A program made the translations under genes and the position numbers. A DNA stretch of 64,000 bases from Bacteroidota bacterium. Its GTDB lineage: Bacteria > Bacteroidota > Bacteroidia > Chitinophagales > Chitinophagaceae. The stretch spans positions 47,721 to 111,720 of the forward strand of contig JAFEAF010000007.1 in assembly GCA_018266555.1 (NCBI GenBank), written 5' to 3'. This document shows positions 29,615-38,151 of this stretch, in pieces. Every line of letters starts with the position of its first letter. The stretch's first letter is position 1. The notes beneath the pieces are model-generated. The model searched no databases and was not told where the DNA came from. It saw only the letters and a list, made by a program, of their open reading frames with translations.

Positions 29615-29663
29615 GCACGCTTATTATATATACTCCAACTTTAAAAAATAAAAAGGTAATAAT

Positions 29664-30107
29664 ATGCAAGAAGAAACTTATCAAACTCCATTTTCAAATG
29701 CAATGCTTACCAGCGTATTTGTCGGATTTGTTTCCGCAATTCTTTGTTTGATCTATAATATCGTTTACAGAAGTGAAACAGGGTATCAGCCATCAGAAAT
29801 AATCAATGTCTCCTCGCTGATATTTTCAGTTAACCTGTTTTTTGTCATCATTGGATTAATTTATTCGGCATTTGTCAGAAACTCTACAAAACCGGAGTTT
29901 GTTTTTATTATCATATTTCTTTTGCTGATTATACTTGCAGTTTATAAATCCCAAACAGTTGTCCGTTCCACCGGGGCACCGGATCATGAACAGCAAGTGG
30001 CTCATTTCAGGGGGTTATTAACCGGCATTGTCCTTATTGCAGGGGTTGGCATTTTATCCATCCCGTTTTTGTTTCATAATAAGAAGTTTAGAGCGGCTGT
30101 TCTCTAA
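29664..30107 (+). CDS. Small four-TM membrane protein of unknown function
   Basis: A 147-residue integral membrane protein with four predicted helices: about 14-35 (AMLTSVFVGFVSAILCLIYNIV), 48-68, 77-95 (EFVFIIIFLLLIILAVY) and 118-138 (LLTGIVLIAGVGILSIPFLF). The polar loop around 96-115 carries RSTGAPDHEQQVAHFRG. I recognise no family. It is followed 73 bp later by the gene for a secreted repeat protein on the same strand. A -7 box precedes it. Function unknown. Confidence 0.65.
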   Translation: MQEETYQTPFSNAMLTSVFVGFVSAILCLIYNIVYRSETGYQPSEIINVSSLIFSVNLFFVIIGLIYSAFVRNSTKPEFVFIIIFLLLIILAVYKSQTVVRSTGAPDHEQQVAHFRGLLTGIVLIAGVGILSIPFLFHNKKFRAAVL

Positions 30108-30180
30108 AACACTCCTGGGATATTTACTATAGTTGCAAGGGTGAAGATTTTTTATAATTTTATGGGAAGATTAAAAAACC

Positions 30181-30858
30181 ATGCGTAAGCTGTTTTTCAT
30201 CCTATATATTTTTTTTCTTGCATCCGCTGTTCGGGGCCAGCAACTAAGCCAGGTTACTTTTTCCAGCGGATCCAATTTCGACTATTTTTCTTTCAGTACC
30301 GACCAGGGGGTACTGATCCGCATTTCTCCGGAAGGGAAAATATTGGAGTGGGGAACGGAATTATTATCTGACAGGTACAATTATTATGCACCGAAACTGC
30401 AGCCTTTCATGGGGCGGGTGGAATATTACGATCAATTATCTGATACAGCCTTCAAGGGAAAAATAAAAAATATCGGCACCTGCACTATTACCTATTATGG
30501 TTCCTTGGAATCGGATGGTAAACCGGGCAAAATAAGAAGTATCGGCACCTCTCTTTTTGATTACTATAATAATTTTGATGACAAACTTTTCAGGGAAAAA
30601 ATAAAATTTGCAGGCAATCTTTTGATAGATTATTACAACTCGTTTGCTGATGAGATATTTCGGGGAAAATTAAAAGCAATCGGAAATACTGCTATTACTT
30701 ACTATTCTTCTTTCGATGACAAAGCATACAAAGGCAAGATCAAAAGTATCGGTTCAGTACCTTATGTTTGGTATTCTTCATTTGACATCAACAGGAGCGG
30801 GTTGAAGTCCGGTTTATACCGGCAAAATGTTGGAGCGATTACGTTTATTCTAAAGTGA
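30181..30858 (+). CDS. Secreted protein built of ~23-residue tandem repeats
   Basis: A 225-residue protein with a signal peptide (1-20, AVRGQ). After an N-terminal beta-like region (about 21-80) come at least five repeats of about 23 residues with the pattern YY-x-S/N-F-D-D-(x4)-G-K-I-K-(x)-I-G-(x4)-I-T/D. They begin with YYDQLSD, YYGSLES, YYNNFDD, YYNSFAD, YYSSFDD and WYSSFDI, with matching KIKNIG, KIRSIG, KIKFAG, KLKAIG and KIKSIG cores. The pattern suggests a short beta-hairpin repeat, perhaps a solenoid. Similar repeats occur in unannotated Bacteroidota proteins, but I cannot name a family. Function unknown. Confidence 0.72.
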   Translation: MRKLFFILYIFFLASAVRGQQLSQVTFSSGSNFDYFSFSTDQGVLIRISPEGKILEWGTELLSDRYNYYAPKLQPFMGRVEYYDQLSDTAFKGKIKNIGTCTITYYGSLESDGKPGKIRSIGTSLFDYYNNFDDKLFREKIKFAGNLLIDYYNSFADEIFRGKLKAIGNTAITYYSSFDDKAYKGKIKSIGSVPYVWYSSFDINRSGLKSGLYRQNVGAITFILK

Positions 30859-30921
30859 AAAATTGACCAGGTAAGGGTTTATTTTAAATTTCACTGCTAA
30901 TAAGAAATTCAAAGCGATATA

Positions 30922-30941
30922 GGTTCTTTAGATAAAGAACC
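30922..30941 (+). terminator. Hairpin, probable terminator of the 30181 gene
   Basis: The perfect 8-bp stem GGTTCTTT/AAAGAACC with loop AGAT lies 63 bp after the stop codon, followed by a weak T-rich tail (CTTAATTATTT). It also lies just past the end of the minus-strand pseudogene, so it might act for both. Confidence 0.45.
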
Positions 30942-30974
30942 CTTAATTATTTACTTAAACCGGTTATTTCTGTT

Positions 30975-31480
30975 TCAATTCCTGCCGGTACTGAGCTTAC
31001 CAGTATTTTTTCCATTTTTTACCTGATTTATACCGGTATAATTGGCAGAGTCTACTTTACTGTTTTTATATGTATCAATTTCTTTATTCCATACCTGCAT
31101 ACAGTCATCATTTTGGTCCATGTTATGATCTTTGGCCCATGCATCAACGGATATCTTCACCCTGTTCATACTATCCCTGTGGCTGGTCCACAGCTTGATA
31201 ATTTCAGCACGGGTTCTGTTTAATTTCATTCCATCCCTGGAAATAAATACTGTCGCCGATCGTTCCGGCAAGGCCGTTTAGATCTGCATTTTCCCAATAC
31301 TTGTAAGAATTTAAAACTGTCAGCACAACTGAATCAGAAACCGAAGTGTTGAATTGGGATGAATAATTCGCTTTGTAGGGCATTTGAATAGAGCTGCTGT
31401 TTTCTTTCAGCTCTTCTTTTTTTCATTGTTCCAGGCTTTAAAAATAATGGAGCAGCAGCCATGGATACAATTTTTTTCAT
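30975..31480 (-). pseudogene. Decayed secreted NTF2/SnoaL-like protein gene
   Basis: A signal-like start (MKKIVSMAAAPLFL) lies in one frame. The body lies in another (KEELKENSSSIQMPYKANY then SSQFNTSVSDSVVLTVLNSYKYWENADL and GTIGDSIYFQGWNEIK), and the C-terminal third in yet another (RTRAEIIKLWTSHRDSMNRV, VDAWAKDHNMDQNDDCMQVWNKEI). Read together they resemble Bacteroidota lipoproteins of the NTF2-like/SnoaL-like family (VPYKA-x-YSSQF; R-x-D/H-SM-x-x-V; V-x-AW). At least two frame changes are needed: one at a run of seven A at 31417-31423, another near 31,205-31,225, and probably one in the signal region. The number of breaks favours true decay over a single sequencing error. Confidence 0.65.
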
Positions 31481-31795
31481 AATATCTTTTTTAGGGTTAC
31501 TTCAAAAATATAATTTTCAAAAAGCCTCTAAGGCCAGATCAGGTTTGACAGGGTAAGAAAAAAAAATTTAAGATACGCTTTTTTATTCCTGGAATTCTCT
31601 TTTGTTTCCACCTTCTACTGACAGAACAGGATTGGATACACAAAGGAGGAAAATACCGACTATTCCTATAATTCCTTTCTGAGCGAATTACATTACCTTC
31701 ACGGGAATTACGCACTATAAAAAGATATTTACATCATCGGATTTCTGTATTTACGTAAGGAGAGCACTAATTATTTAACCTAAACGGAAAATTTT
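31481..31795. other. Intergenic region upstream of the cold-shock-domain gene
   Basis: About 315 bp with no ORF or RNA gene seen. It should contain the promoter and 5' leader of the cold-shock-domain gene, but no good TAnnTTTG box was found. Confidence 0.3.
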
Positions 31796-32242
31796 ATGGG
31801 AGAATCATGGAATAAAAAAGAACGGGAGAAGAAAAAGCAAAAAGCTAAAATGGACAAGCTGGATAAAATGAAAGAGCGAAAAGAAAATGCTAAGCAAGGC
31901 AAAAGCCTGGATGATATGATGGCTTACATAGACGAATATGGAAATATTTCTTCCACTCCCCCGGATCCGGGAAAAAAGATTGAATTCAAAGTTGAAGATA
32001 TTCAGATTGGTGTTCCGAAAAGTATTCCGCAAAGCCAGGAAGAACTAACCCATAAGGGGAAAATAACTTTCTTTAATCATGAAAAAGGATTTGGGTTTAT
32101 TAAAGATCAGCAATCACAGCAAAGCATATTTGTACATGTTAATAATTTATCGGGAGAAGCTAAAGAGAACGATAAAGTGAGTTTTGAAATTGAAATAGGA
32201 CAAAAAGGCCCTTTTGCAGTAAATGTCAGAATAATGAACTGA
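31796..32242 (+). CDS. Cold-shock-domain protein with basic N-terminal extension
   Basis: A 148-residue RNA/DNA-binding protein. Residues 1-40 are highly charged and lysine-rich, probably a helix (KKEREKKKQKAKMDKLDKMK), followed by a flexible linker. The C-terminal cold-shock domain (about 86-147) has GKITFFNHEKGFGFI with RNP1-like KGFGFIKD (97-104) and RNP2 IFVHV (111-115). The size and lysine-rich N-terminus match a Bacteroidota type of CSD protein often found beside DEAD-box helicases; such a helicase gene lies 1.9 kb downstream. It probably binds single-stranded nucleic acid as a chaperone, possibly in cold adaptation. Confidence 0.88.
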   Translation: MGESWNKKEREKKKQKAKMDKLDKMKERKENAKQGKSLDDMMAYIDEYGNISSTPPDPGKKIEFKVEDIQIGVPKSIPQSQEELTHKGKITFFNHEKGFGFIKDQQSQQSIFVHVNNLSGEAKENDKVSFEIEIGQKGPFAVNVRIMN

Positions 32243-32267
32243 GTATTCATTAAAGTGAAAGCCCTTT

Positions 32268-33341
32268 TCAGCATCTATAACATACAGCATTTACATTCAT
32301 GCCCGCACCAACGGATGCAAAAAGGATTATATCTCCTTCTTTAATACTGTGATTTTCGATTTTATTATTACGAACCATATCCAGTAAAGTAGGCACTGTT
32401 GCAACAGAACTGTTTCCAAGCCAATGAATGCTCATCGGCATAATATTTTCAGGAGGCTCCATGATTCCATATAGTTGAAACAACCTATTGATGATTCCCT
32501 GGTCCATTTTTTCATTCGCCTGGTGGATAAAAATTTTTTTCAGTTGATCAATGGATACATTACTTTTTTCCAGGCAATCTTTCATGGCTGCAGGTACATG
32601 CTTTATAGCAAACTCGTACACTTTTCTTCCTTTCATTTTAATATATCGAATCCGGGGATCGCTTTCCGGGTTAAATGCCATACCCATATTAATATATTCT
32701 ACTTCCTGAATGGAATACGTTTGGGCCGTCATACCCAAAATTCCCGTGCCGGGATCACCGGTTTCTTTAAATTCAACAACGCAGGCACCGGCACCGTCAC
32801 TAAAGATCATGCTGTCACGATCATACATATCAATCACTCTGGAAAGAGTTTCTGTTCCTACAATCAATGCCTTTTTAGCAATACCGGCTTTGAAAAAAGC
32901 ATCCGCCTGAATCAAGCCTTGCACCCATCCGGGGCATCCAAAAAGAACATCATAGGCTACACAGTCCGGATTGCTGATGCCTAAGGCATGCTTGATGCGG
33001 CTTGCAAGTGAAGGAACGGCATCCGTCTGAATTGTATTTTTGACAACATTGCCGAAATTATGTGCTACAATAATCTGATCTATATGTTCCGGGTCTGCAC
33101 CACTATTTTCCAACGCTCTTTTTGCCGCAATGGCCCCGATATCTGATGTATTCAATTCATTGGTAGTATAACGTCGCTCCGCAATTCCGGTAATCTGTTT
33201 AAATTTTTCAATGATCTCTTCGGGAGATTTGTTCAGTGGTTCTTGTTCTTCAGTATAAAAAAGATGCTTTGCGAATGCCTGGTTCGATTGTACGAATGGT
33301 GGAATGTAAGATCCTGTACCTGTAATCACCGTGCGTAGCAT
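32268..33341 (-). CDS. Beta-ketoacyl-ACP synthase III-type thiolase-fold enzyme
   Basis: A 357-residue KAS III-family enzyme that condenses an acyl thioester with malonyl-ACP or another donor. The catalytic triad is intact: Cys136 (VLFGCPGWVQG), His273 (FIHQANEKMD) and Asn310 (HWLGNSSVATV). DRDSMIFSDGAGACVV and the final SVGAGMNVNAVCY are typical. It may be a second FabH-like enzyme rather than the housekeeping one, since no other fatty-acid genes are nearby. The adjoining minus-strand 84-aa gene lies 107 bp upstream. The reaction is inferred from the family; the starter substrate is unknown. Confidence 0.85.
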   Translation of the reverse strand: MLRTVITGTGSYIPPFVQSNQAFAKHLFYTEEQEPLNKSPEEIIEKFKQITGIAERRYTTNELNTSDIGAIAAKRALENSGADPEHIDQIIVAHNFGNVVKNTIQTDAVPSLASRIKHALGISNPDCVAYDVLFGCPGWVQGLIQADAFFKAGIAKKALIVGTETLSRVIDMYDRDSMIFSDGAGACVVEFKETGDPGTGILGMTAQTYSIQEVEYINMGMAFNPESDPRIRYIKMKGRKVYEFAIKHVPAAMKDCLEKSNVSIDQLKKIFIHQANEKMDQGIINRLFQLYGIMEPPENIMPMSIHWLGNSSVATVPTLLDMVRNNKIENHSIKEGDIILFASVGAGMNVNAVCYRC

Positions 33342-33448
33342 AACTGGGAAAAATTTATTATTAGATTAATACATTCCTGCTAAAGATAATGGAAGAATTC
33401 TGAATAAATTTAATCGGGTTAAAAGGGAATTTAGAGGTAGCCAGGGTA

Positions 33449-33703
33449 TTAAATTTCATCAGAAAGCCGGGTAAAAGATAAACCATTAAAAATCCGGGCA
33501 AGGTTTTCATTTTTTGTTTTTTCCCAATCACTGAGGTGGGCCGTACTTACAATACGCCAGAGATTTTTGGATTTTAAATCATTGTAATCACTACTCTTAA
33601 TAAAAAGACCTTTAACGGTGTTGCGGTCCTTGAAATGTATGTTTATTGGAATATCTTTTCTGCTTTGTTGCTCAATATATTCTTCGATTTTATCGGGTGT
33701 CAT
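33449..33703 (-). CDS. Small protein, possibly Sm/Hfq-like fold
   Basis: An 84-residue cytosolic protein without signal peptide. The segment INIHFKDRNTVKGLFIKSSDYNDL followed by NLWRIV resembles the Sm-like beta-barrel pattern (x-h-x-h-x-h-K-D-G-x-x-h-x-G-x-h), but the similarity is only by eye. It is probably conserved in Chitinophagaceae. It lies between a KAS III gene and a DEAD-box helicase gene, with a CSD protein gene nearby, so an RNA-related role is possible but unproven. Confidence 0.6.
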   Translation of the reverse strand: MTPDKIEEYIEQQSRKDIPINIHFKDRNTVKGLFIKSSDYNDLKSKNLWRIVSTAHLSDWEKTKNENLARIFNGLSFTRLSDEI

Positions 33704-34118
33704 AATATAAAATTTGAAAATTGAAAAGAATAATTAGATTTTACCGAAATTTAAAATAACAGATTAGGCTTTCAAATTAAGAGAATCCAGGCAATAGAGC
33801 TGAATATAAATACAATTGACTATGAAAAGAAATCTGAAAAATCAATTTTCTTGTATTTCAAAAGCGCTTTTTCTTAAACCATTCCTGCGAAAGTAAGCCT
33901 TATCTCCCGGTTCAGTATTTATTATTTTCTGAAATATTAAATTGCGAATATTAGTTATTAAATGTAAATAACGTTAACTTTGCAGTTCTTAATGTTATGG
34001 CTCTCTTCATTTGTGTTGACCTCATCCTCCAAATACTGTGATGGCTTAACGTAAGGCAGGTAAAGTATCATTCTTTTTTGATAGCCTTACCATATTTTTT
34101 AAAGTAAATATTTAATAA
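33704..34118. other. Intergenic region with long leader of the helicase gene
   Basis: About 415 bp between the 84-aa gene (minus) and the helicase gene (plus). From the -7 box at 33,975-33,982 a transcript would have a leader of about 130 nt, unusually long and a possible site for temperature-dependent control. No ORF is seen in it. Confidence 0.4.
33975..33982 (+). promoter_or_regulatory. -7 box of the DEAD-box helicase gene
   Basis: TAACTTTG is an exact TAnnTTTG match. No TTTG is found at the best distance; TTAG at 33,951 is the closest, with a 20-nt spacer. It lies 137 nt before the ATG, implying a long untranslated leader. Confidence 0.45.
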
Positions 34119-35357
34119 ATGTCATTTGATGATATGCAGCTCATTGAGCCTGTATTGAAGGCTTTAAGCCACGAAGGGTATATGAACCCTACACCCATCC
34201 AGGAAAAATCCATTCCTGTTATTTTACAAAAAAGAGACCTGCTGGGTTGTGCGCAAACCGGGACAGGAAAAACCGCTGCTTTTATTATTCCCTTGTTACA
34301 AATGATGCATCAACAGCAATCATTACAAAAACAAAATAGAATAAAAGCGCTTGTGTTAACGCCTACCCGGGAGCTGGCCATCCAGATAGGAGAAAGTATC
34401 GGTTCCTACGGAAAATTTTTGAATTTAAAACATGAAGTGATTTTCGGCGGGGTGCCCCAATACAACCAGGTGCGTGGCATTCGTCGCGGGGTAGATTTAA
34501 TAGTAGCAACACCGGGACGCTTACTGGATTTGATCCACCAGCGGCATGTTTCGCTCAGCGAAATCCAATATTTTGTGCTGGATGAAGCAGACCGGATGCT
34601 GGACATGGGGTTTGTACATGATGTAAAACGCATTATAGCCAAATTACCGGCAAAACGGCAAACTCTATTTTTCTCGGCTACTATGCCTGGTGAGATAAAA
34701 CGGTTGGCGGATATTCTTTTGACTAATCCTGTACAGGTACAGGTTAATCCGGTTTCATCCACAGTAGAAACGGTGCTTCAGCAAGTGTATTTTGTGGAAA
34801 AACATAACAAACAATCATTATTGTTGCATTTGATAAATAGCGGCGAAATGGAAACGGTACTTGTATTTACACAAATGAAGCATAGCGCTGACCGGCTCTC
34901 CAAATATCTTAATAAGGCGGGTATTCGTGCCGAAGCTATTCATGGTAATAAAAATCAAAATGCCCGGCAAACTGCTTTAGCGAATTTCAGGAATAAAAGA
35001 ACAAAAGTGCTTGTGGCTACTGATATTGCTGCAAGAGGAATTGACATTGATGAACTGAAGCATGTAATCAATTATGAATTGCCTAATGTTCCTGAAACCT
35101 ATGTACATCGTATTGGGAGGACCGGCAGGGCGGGAGCTAATGGTACTGCAATTTCATTTTGCGATTGGAGTGAAAAAGTGTTTTTGAATGACATTCAGAA
35201 ACTGATCCGCAAAGAGATACCAGCTATAAAAAATCACCCGTTTGATATTAGCTCCTTGCATACCTCTGCCGCTGCTTCACCCACCGTAGTGAACAGGGGT
35301 TTCAAAAGAAGCGGAAGTAAGCGATCCGGGAGAGTTTTTTCACAAAGGTCAGTGTAA
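34119..35357 (+). CDS. DEAD-box ATP-dependent RNA helicase (RhlE-like)
   Basis: A 412-residue DEAD-box helicase. The Q motif (NPTPIQ) is followed by motif I AQTGTGKT (45-52), Ia PTRELA, GG, Ib TPGR, II DEAD (155-158), III SAT (186-188), IV VLVFTQMKHSADRL, V VATDIAARGIDI and VI HRIGRTGRAG. The C-terminal extension is short and basic (RGFKRSGSKRSGRVFSQ), as in RhlE-type proteins. It unwinds short RNA duplexes with ATP; roles in ribosome assembly and cold adaptation are usual for the group. The long leader and the nearby cold-shock-domain gene support cold-related control. Confidence 0.95.
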   Translation: MSFDDMQLIEPVLKALSHEGYMNPTPIQEKSIPVILQKRDLLGCAQTGTGKTAAFIIPLLQMMHQQQSLQKQNRIKALVLTPTRELAIQIGESIGSYGKFLNLKHEVIFGGVPQYNQVRGIRRGVDLIVATPGRLLDLIHQRHVSLSEIQYFVLDEADRMLDMGFVHDVKRIIAKLPAKRQTLFFSATMPGEIKRLADILLTNPVQVQVNPVSSTVETVLQQVYFVEKHNKQSLLLHLINSGEMETVLVFTQMKHSADRLSKYLNKAGIRAEAIHGNKNQNARQTALANFRNKRTKVLVATDIAARGIDIDELKHVINYELPNVPETYVHRIGRTGRAGANGTAISFCDWSEKVFLNDIQKLIRKEIPAIKNHPFDISSLHTSAAASPTVVNRGFKRSGSKRSGRVFSQRSV

Positions 35358-35587
35358 AGCGGTAACATCCAAACATACGATTTCAGATTTTAATCTTGTA
35401 AAATACCTGATGCTATTGGAAGTGTACGGCCTTCCATTATTTAAGGCATGATTAGAGGTTAAAAATAATTTAGTTGAGGTTAACCTGCAATCATGATGTT
35501 AATGACAGCTACAAAGAAAATATATTTTGTACCTTAATCTCCTTTTCTAAATTTAAATATTTCATTTTTCCTCTTAAATGCTTTATT

Positions 35588-36352
35588 ATGAGAAAAGCTA
35601 CCTTACTATTACTATTAGCGGTCTTGTTAGTTTTATATCCCAAAGCTCAAAAAATAAAAATCGGCCTGAACGCAGGTATCAGTATCCCTGAATTACGAAG
35701 CAATAGCAGTAATGAATTAAGCAGGGATTATAAATCCCGGCTGGCATCTGTATTTGGAGCTTTTGCTGATTTTAATATCGCTCAAAACTTTTCTTTGAAA
35801 ACAGCTGTTGAATATGCAGGCCAGGGTGGTAAACGAACAGGAATGCAACCGGTCACGAATGTACCTCCTCCTTTATCTTCTATGTTGCCTCCCGGAACTA
35901 TACTATACGCCAATTTTAAAAATGTTTCTGTCCTGAACTATCTCGAAATTCCTATTCTGGCAAAATGGGAATGGGGAAATACCTGGAAATATTATGTGAA
36001 CATTGGCCCTTACGTGGGATTTCTTTTAAGCGCCAAGCAAAAGACAAGTGGCAGTAGCCAGCTTTATTTTGACAAAGACGGAACCCAGCCGGTAACCGTA
36101 CAGGGACAGCCATTACCACCACAGGATTTTGGCGCTGCTACCGATGTAAAATCAAGTCTGCAAAAAACAAATTTTGGAATAACCGGAGGTGCAGGCATTG
36201 AAAAGAAAATATGTAAAACAAGTGAATTGGTATTGGATATAAGAGCCGCTGATGGGATAACCACACTCCAAAAAGATACGCAGAACGATGGGAAAAATCA
36301 TACTGGTGGAATGTTTATTACACTGGGGTATGTTGTTTCTTTAAAAAAATAA
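35588..36352 (+). CDS. Small outer-membrane beta-barrel protein (PorT-like family)
   Basis: A 254-residue protein. The ATG at 35588 is chosen because it starts a good signal peptide (MRKATLLLLLAVLLVLYPKAQ); the open frame reaches farther upstream without one. The mature part alternates hydrophobic and polar residues with barrel-like strands: KIGLNAGISIPEL, LASVFGAFADFNIA, FSLKTAVEYAGQGG, LNYLEIPILAKWEW, YYVNIGPYVGFLL, NFGITGGAGIEKKI, ELVLDIRAADGI and GMFITLGYVVSLKK. This fits the 'porin family/outer membrane beta-barrel' group (PF13568-type). No partner genes define its substrate. Confidence 0.78.
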   Translation: MRKATLLLLLAVLLVLYPKAQKIKIGLNAGISIPELRSNSSNELSRDYKSRLASVFGAFADFNIAQNFSLKTAVEYAGQGGKRTGMQPVTNVPPPLSSMLPPGTILYANFKNVSVLNYLEIPILAKWEWGNTWKYYVNIGPYVGFLLSAKQKTSGSSQLYFDKDGTQPVTVQGQPLPPQDFGAATDVKSSLQKTNFGITGGAGIEKKICKTSELVLDIRAADGITTLQKDTQNDGKNHTGGMFITLGYVVSLKK

Positions 36353-36394
36353 ATAAAAAAACTATTCCGGCCCCCGGTTCCATTTAAAAGTTTG

Positions 36395-36997
36395 ATGATG
36401 GAAATTTACCGTTCTGAACTTAGCCAGAAGTTTGTTGAACTGTTCCTGGAAAAAATGGAGTTTACTGAAGAAGAATTTTCCATTACTCTTTCTTATTTTA
36501 AAAGAGAATATGTTCCGAGAAAATATTTTTATCTCAAAGCCGGGCAAATCAGCCGTCAAAGAGCTTATATCAATAAAGGAAGTACCCGTACGTTTACTTC
36601 TGATGAAAAAGGCGGTGAGCATATTTTATTTTTTGCATTTGAAGACTGGTGGGTGGGTGATTTAGAAAGTTATTATAACCAGCAGCCGGCTTCTGTGAAT
36701 GTGCAAGCCATGGAAGATTGTGAACTGCTGGTCATATCCAAAACAGATTTGGAAAATTTATGGATTCAGATTCCCAAATTGAAAAAATTATTTGAACAAA
36801 AAGAACAACGGGCATCGTTTGCCACCATGCACCGCCTGCAGGAAGTAAAATCTTTATCTGCAGAAGAACGATATCAAAACCTGCTGAACAAATTTCCTCA
36901 AATATTTCAACGTATTCCGCTTCAGTATATAGCCATGTACCTCGATATTGAACCTCAATCGCTCAGCCGGATGAGAAAACGTCTTTCAGGGAAATAA
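36395..36997 (+). CDS. Crp/Fnr-family transcriptional regulator
   Basis: A 200-residue Crp-like protein (first ATG of two adjacent ones; a TTG precedes). Residues about 15-125 form a cyclic-nucleotide-binding-like fold, with YFYLKAGQISRQRAYINKGSTRTF, ILFFAFEDWWVGDLESYY and VNVQAMEDCELLVIS. A C-terminal helical region with IPLQYIAMYLDIEPQSLSRMRKRL holds the HTH. The cAMP-contact glutamate/arginine motif (G-E-L/I-(x)8-R-S/A) is not seen, so the ligand, if any, is not cAMP. It sits 32 bp upstream of a methyltransferase gene and probably heads a three-gene operon. Confidence 0.85.
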   Translation: MMEIYRSELSQKFVELFLEKMEFTEEEFSITLSYFKREYVPRKYFYLKAGQISRQRAYINKGSTRTFTSDEKGGEHILFFAFEDWWVGDLESYYNQQPASVNVQAMEDCELLVISKTDLENLWIQIPKLKKLFEQKEQRASFATMHRLQEVKSLSAEERYQNLLNKFPQIFQRIPLQYIAMYLDIEPQSLSRMRKRLSGK

Positions 36998-37029
36998 TTT
37001 TTTAACCCGGGTTAAGCCGGCTTTTAACT

Positions 37030-38106
37030 ATGGTTATTGGAAACAGGCTTCTTGGTGCAGCACCTTTACCGCAACAAAAATCTTTTTTGGAAAGTAAACA
37101 ACAATCTCCGCCTGCTATGCAAATGATGCAGATGATTACAGGTTTCTGGATTTCCTGTTGTATTTATGCGGCAGCCAAATTAGCCATTGCAGATCATTTA
37201 AAAGAGGGAACCAAAAATGCCGAACAGCTTGCAGAAGCCACGCATTGCGATTCGAAATCTTTATACCGGGTTCTCCGGGCACTTGCCGCTGCTGGTTTAT
37301 TTATTGAATCGAAAAATAATCAATTTGAGCTCACGCCGGTTGGCAGCACTTTGCAAAGTGATCACCCCACATCTATGAAAGCAATGGCGATTGCCCAGTT
37401 GGGTGATCATTACAATGCCTGGGGAAATTTAATGTATAGTATAAAAACGGGTAATCCTGCATTTGAAAAAGTGGAAGGAATGCCGGTATGGAAATATTAT
37501 GAAACACATCCCGAGGAAGGAATAAATTTTATGAAAGCAATGACAGGAATCACCAATTCTGTAATCAAACAGGTGCTTCCCTCTTTCAATTTTTCAAAAT
37601 TCAAAACAATTGTTGATATCGGTGGCGGAAACGGCGCTTTACTGTCTGCAATTTTGAAAACAACTCCATCGGCTAAGGGAATTGTTTTTGATGAAGAATA
37701 TATAGCCATTGAAACGAAAAATATTTTAATGAGAAGCGGGCTAAAAGATCGTTGCACGGTGGTAGCCGGAAGTTTTTTTGATTTTGTTCCAAAAGGTAAT
37801 GATGCTTATATAATGAAGATGGTATTACATGACTGGAATGATGAACAATGTGTTCTCATACTTAATAATTGCAGCCAGGCGATGCATGCGGGAAGCAGGT
37901 TGCTGGTATTCGAAGCTGTAATTCCGGAAGGGAACACAGCACACCCCGGAAAATTTATGGACATTAACATGCTGACAATGACAGGCGGTAGGGAAAGGAC
38001 AGAAAAAGAATTTACAGAATTATTTTCAAAAGCCGGGCTGAAGCTTCACAGGGTGATCCCTACTCAATCACCTATGTTCAGCATATTGGAGGTTGTTAAA
38101 AATTGA
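37030..38106 (+). CDS. Class I SAM-dependent O-methyltransferase (plant-OMT-like)
   Basis: A 358-residue methyltransferase of the caffeate/hydroxyneurosporene/TcmN OMT type. The N-terminal dimerisation winged-helix (about 30-105) has AQQLAEATHC-like features and SLYRVLRALAAAGLF. The SAM-binding motif is VDIGGGNG (195-202), and the catalytic base region is MKMVLHDWNDEQC (His267), followed by GGRERTEKEFTELFSKAGL. This group methylates hydroxyls of aromatic or polyketide-like compounds. It lies between the Crp-like regulator and a tandem ABM-like protein (46 bp downstream), suggesting one operon acting on a small molecule. The substrate is unknown. Confidence 0.88.
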   Translation: MVIGNRLLGAAPLPQQKSFLESKQQSPPAMQMMQMITGFWISCCIYAAAKLAIADHLKEGTKNAEQLAEATHCDSKSLYRVLRALAAAGLFIESKNNQFELTPVGSTLQSDHPTSMKAMAIAQLGDHYNAWGNLMYSIKTGNPAFEKVEGMPVWKYYETHPEEGINFMKAMTGITNSVIKQVLPSFNFSKFKTIVDIGGGNGALLSAILKTTPSAKGIVFDEEYIAIETKNILMRSGLKDRCTVVAGSFFDFVPKGNDAYIMKMVLHDWNDEQCVLILNNCSQAMHAGSRLLVFEAVIPEGNTAHPGKFMDINMLTMTGGRERTEKEFTELFSKAGLKLHRVIPTQSPMFSILEVVKN

Positions 38107-38151
38107 TGCAACAATATTTTTATTTATTAATCAAAACACAAAAACAAAAAA

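Larger units (their letters stand above)
28525..29663. other. Gene-poor 1.1-kb stretch
   Basis: No convincing full gene. It includes a possible two-helix membrane ORF remnant on the minus strand (28,753-28,935), a tandem GCAGGCAGGCAGG half-site near 29,490 and, at its right end, a -7 box for the next gene. No tRNA-like or ncRNA fold was seen by eye. Confidence 0.35.
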
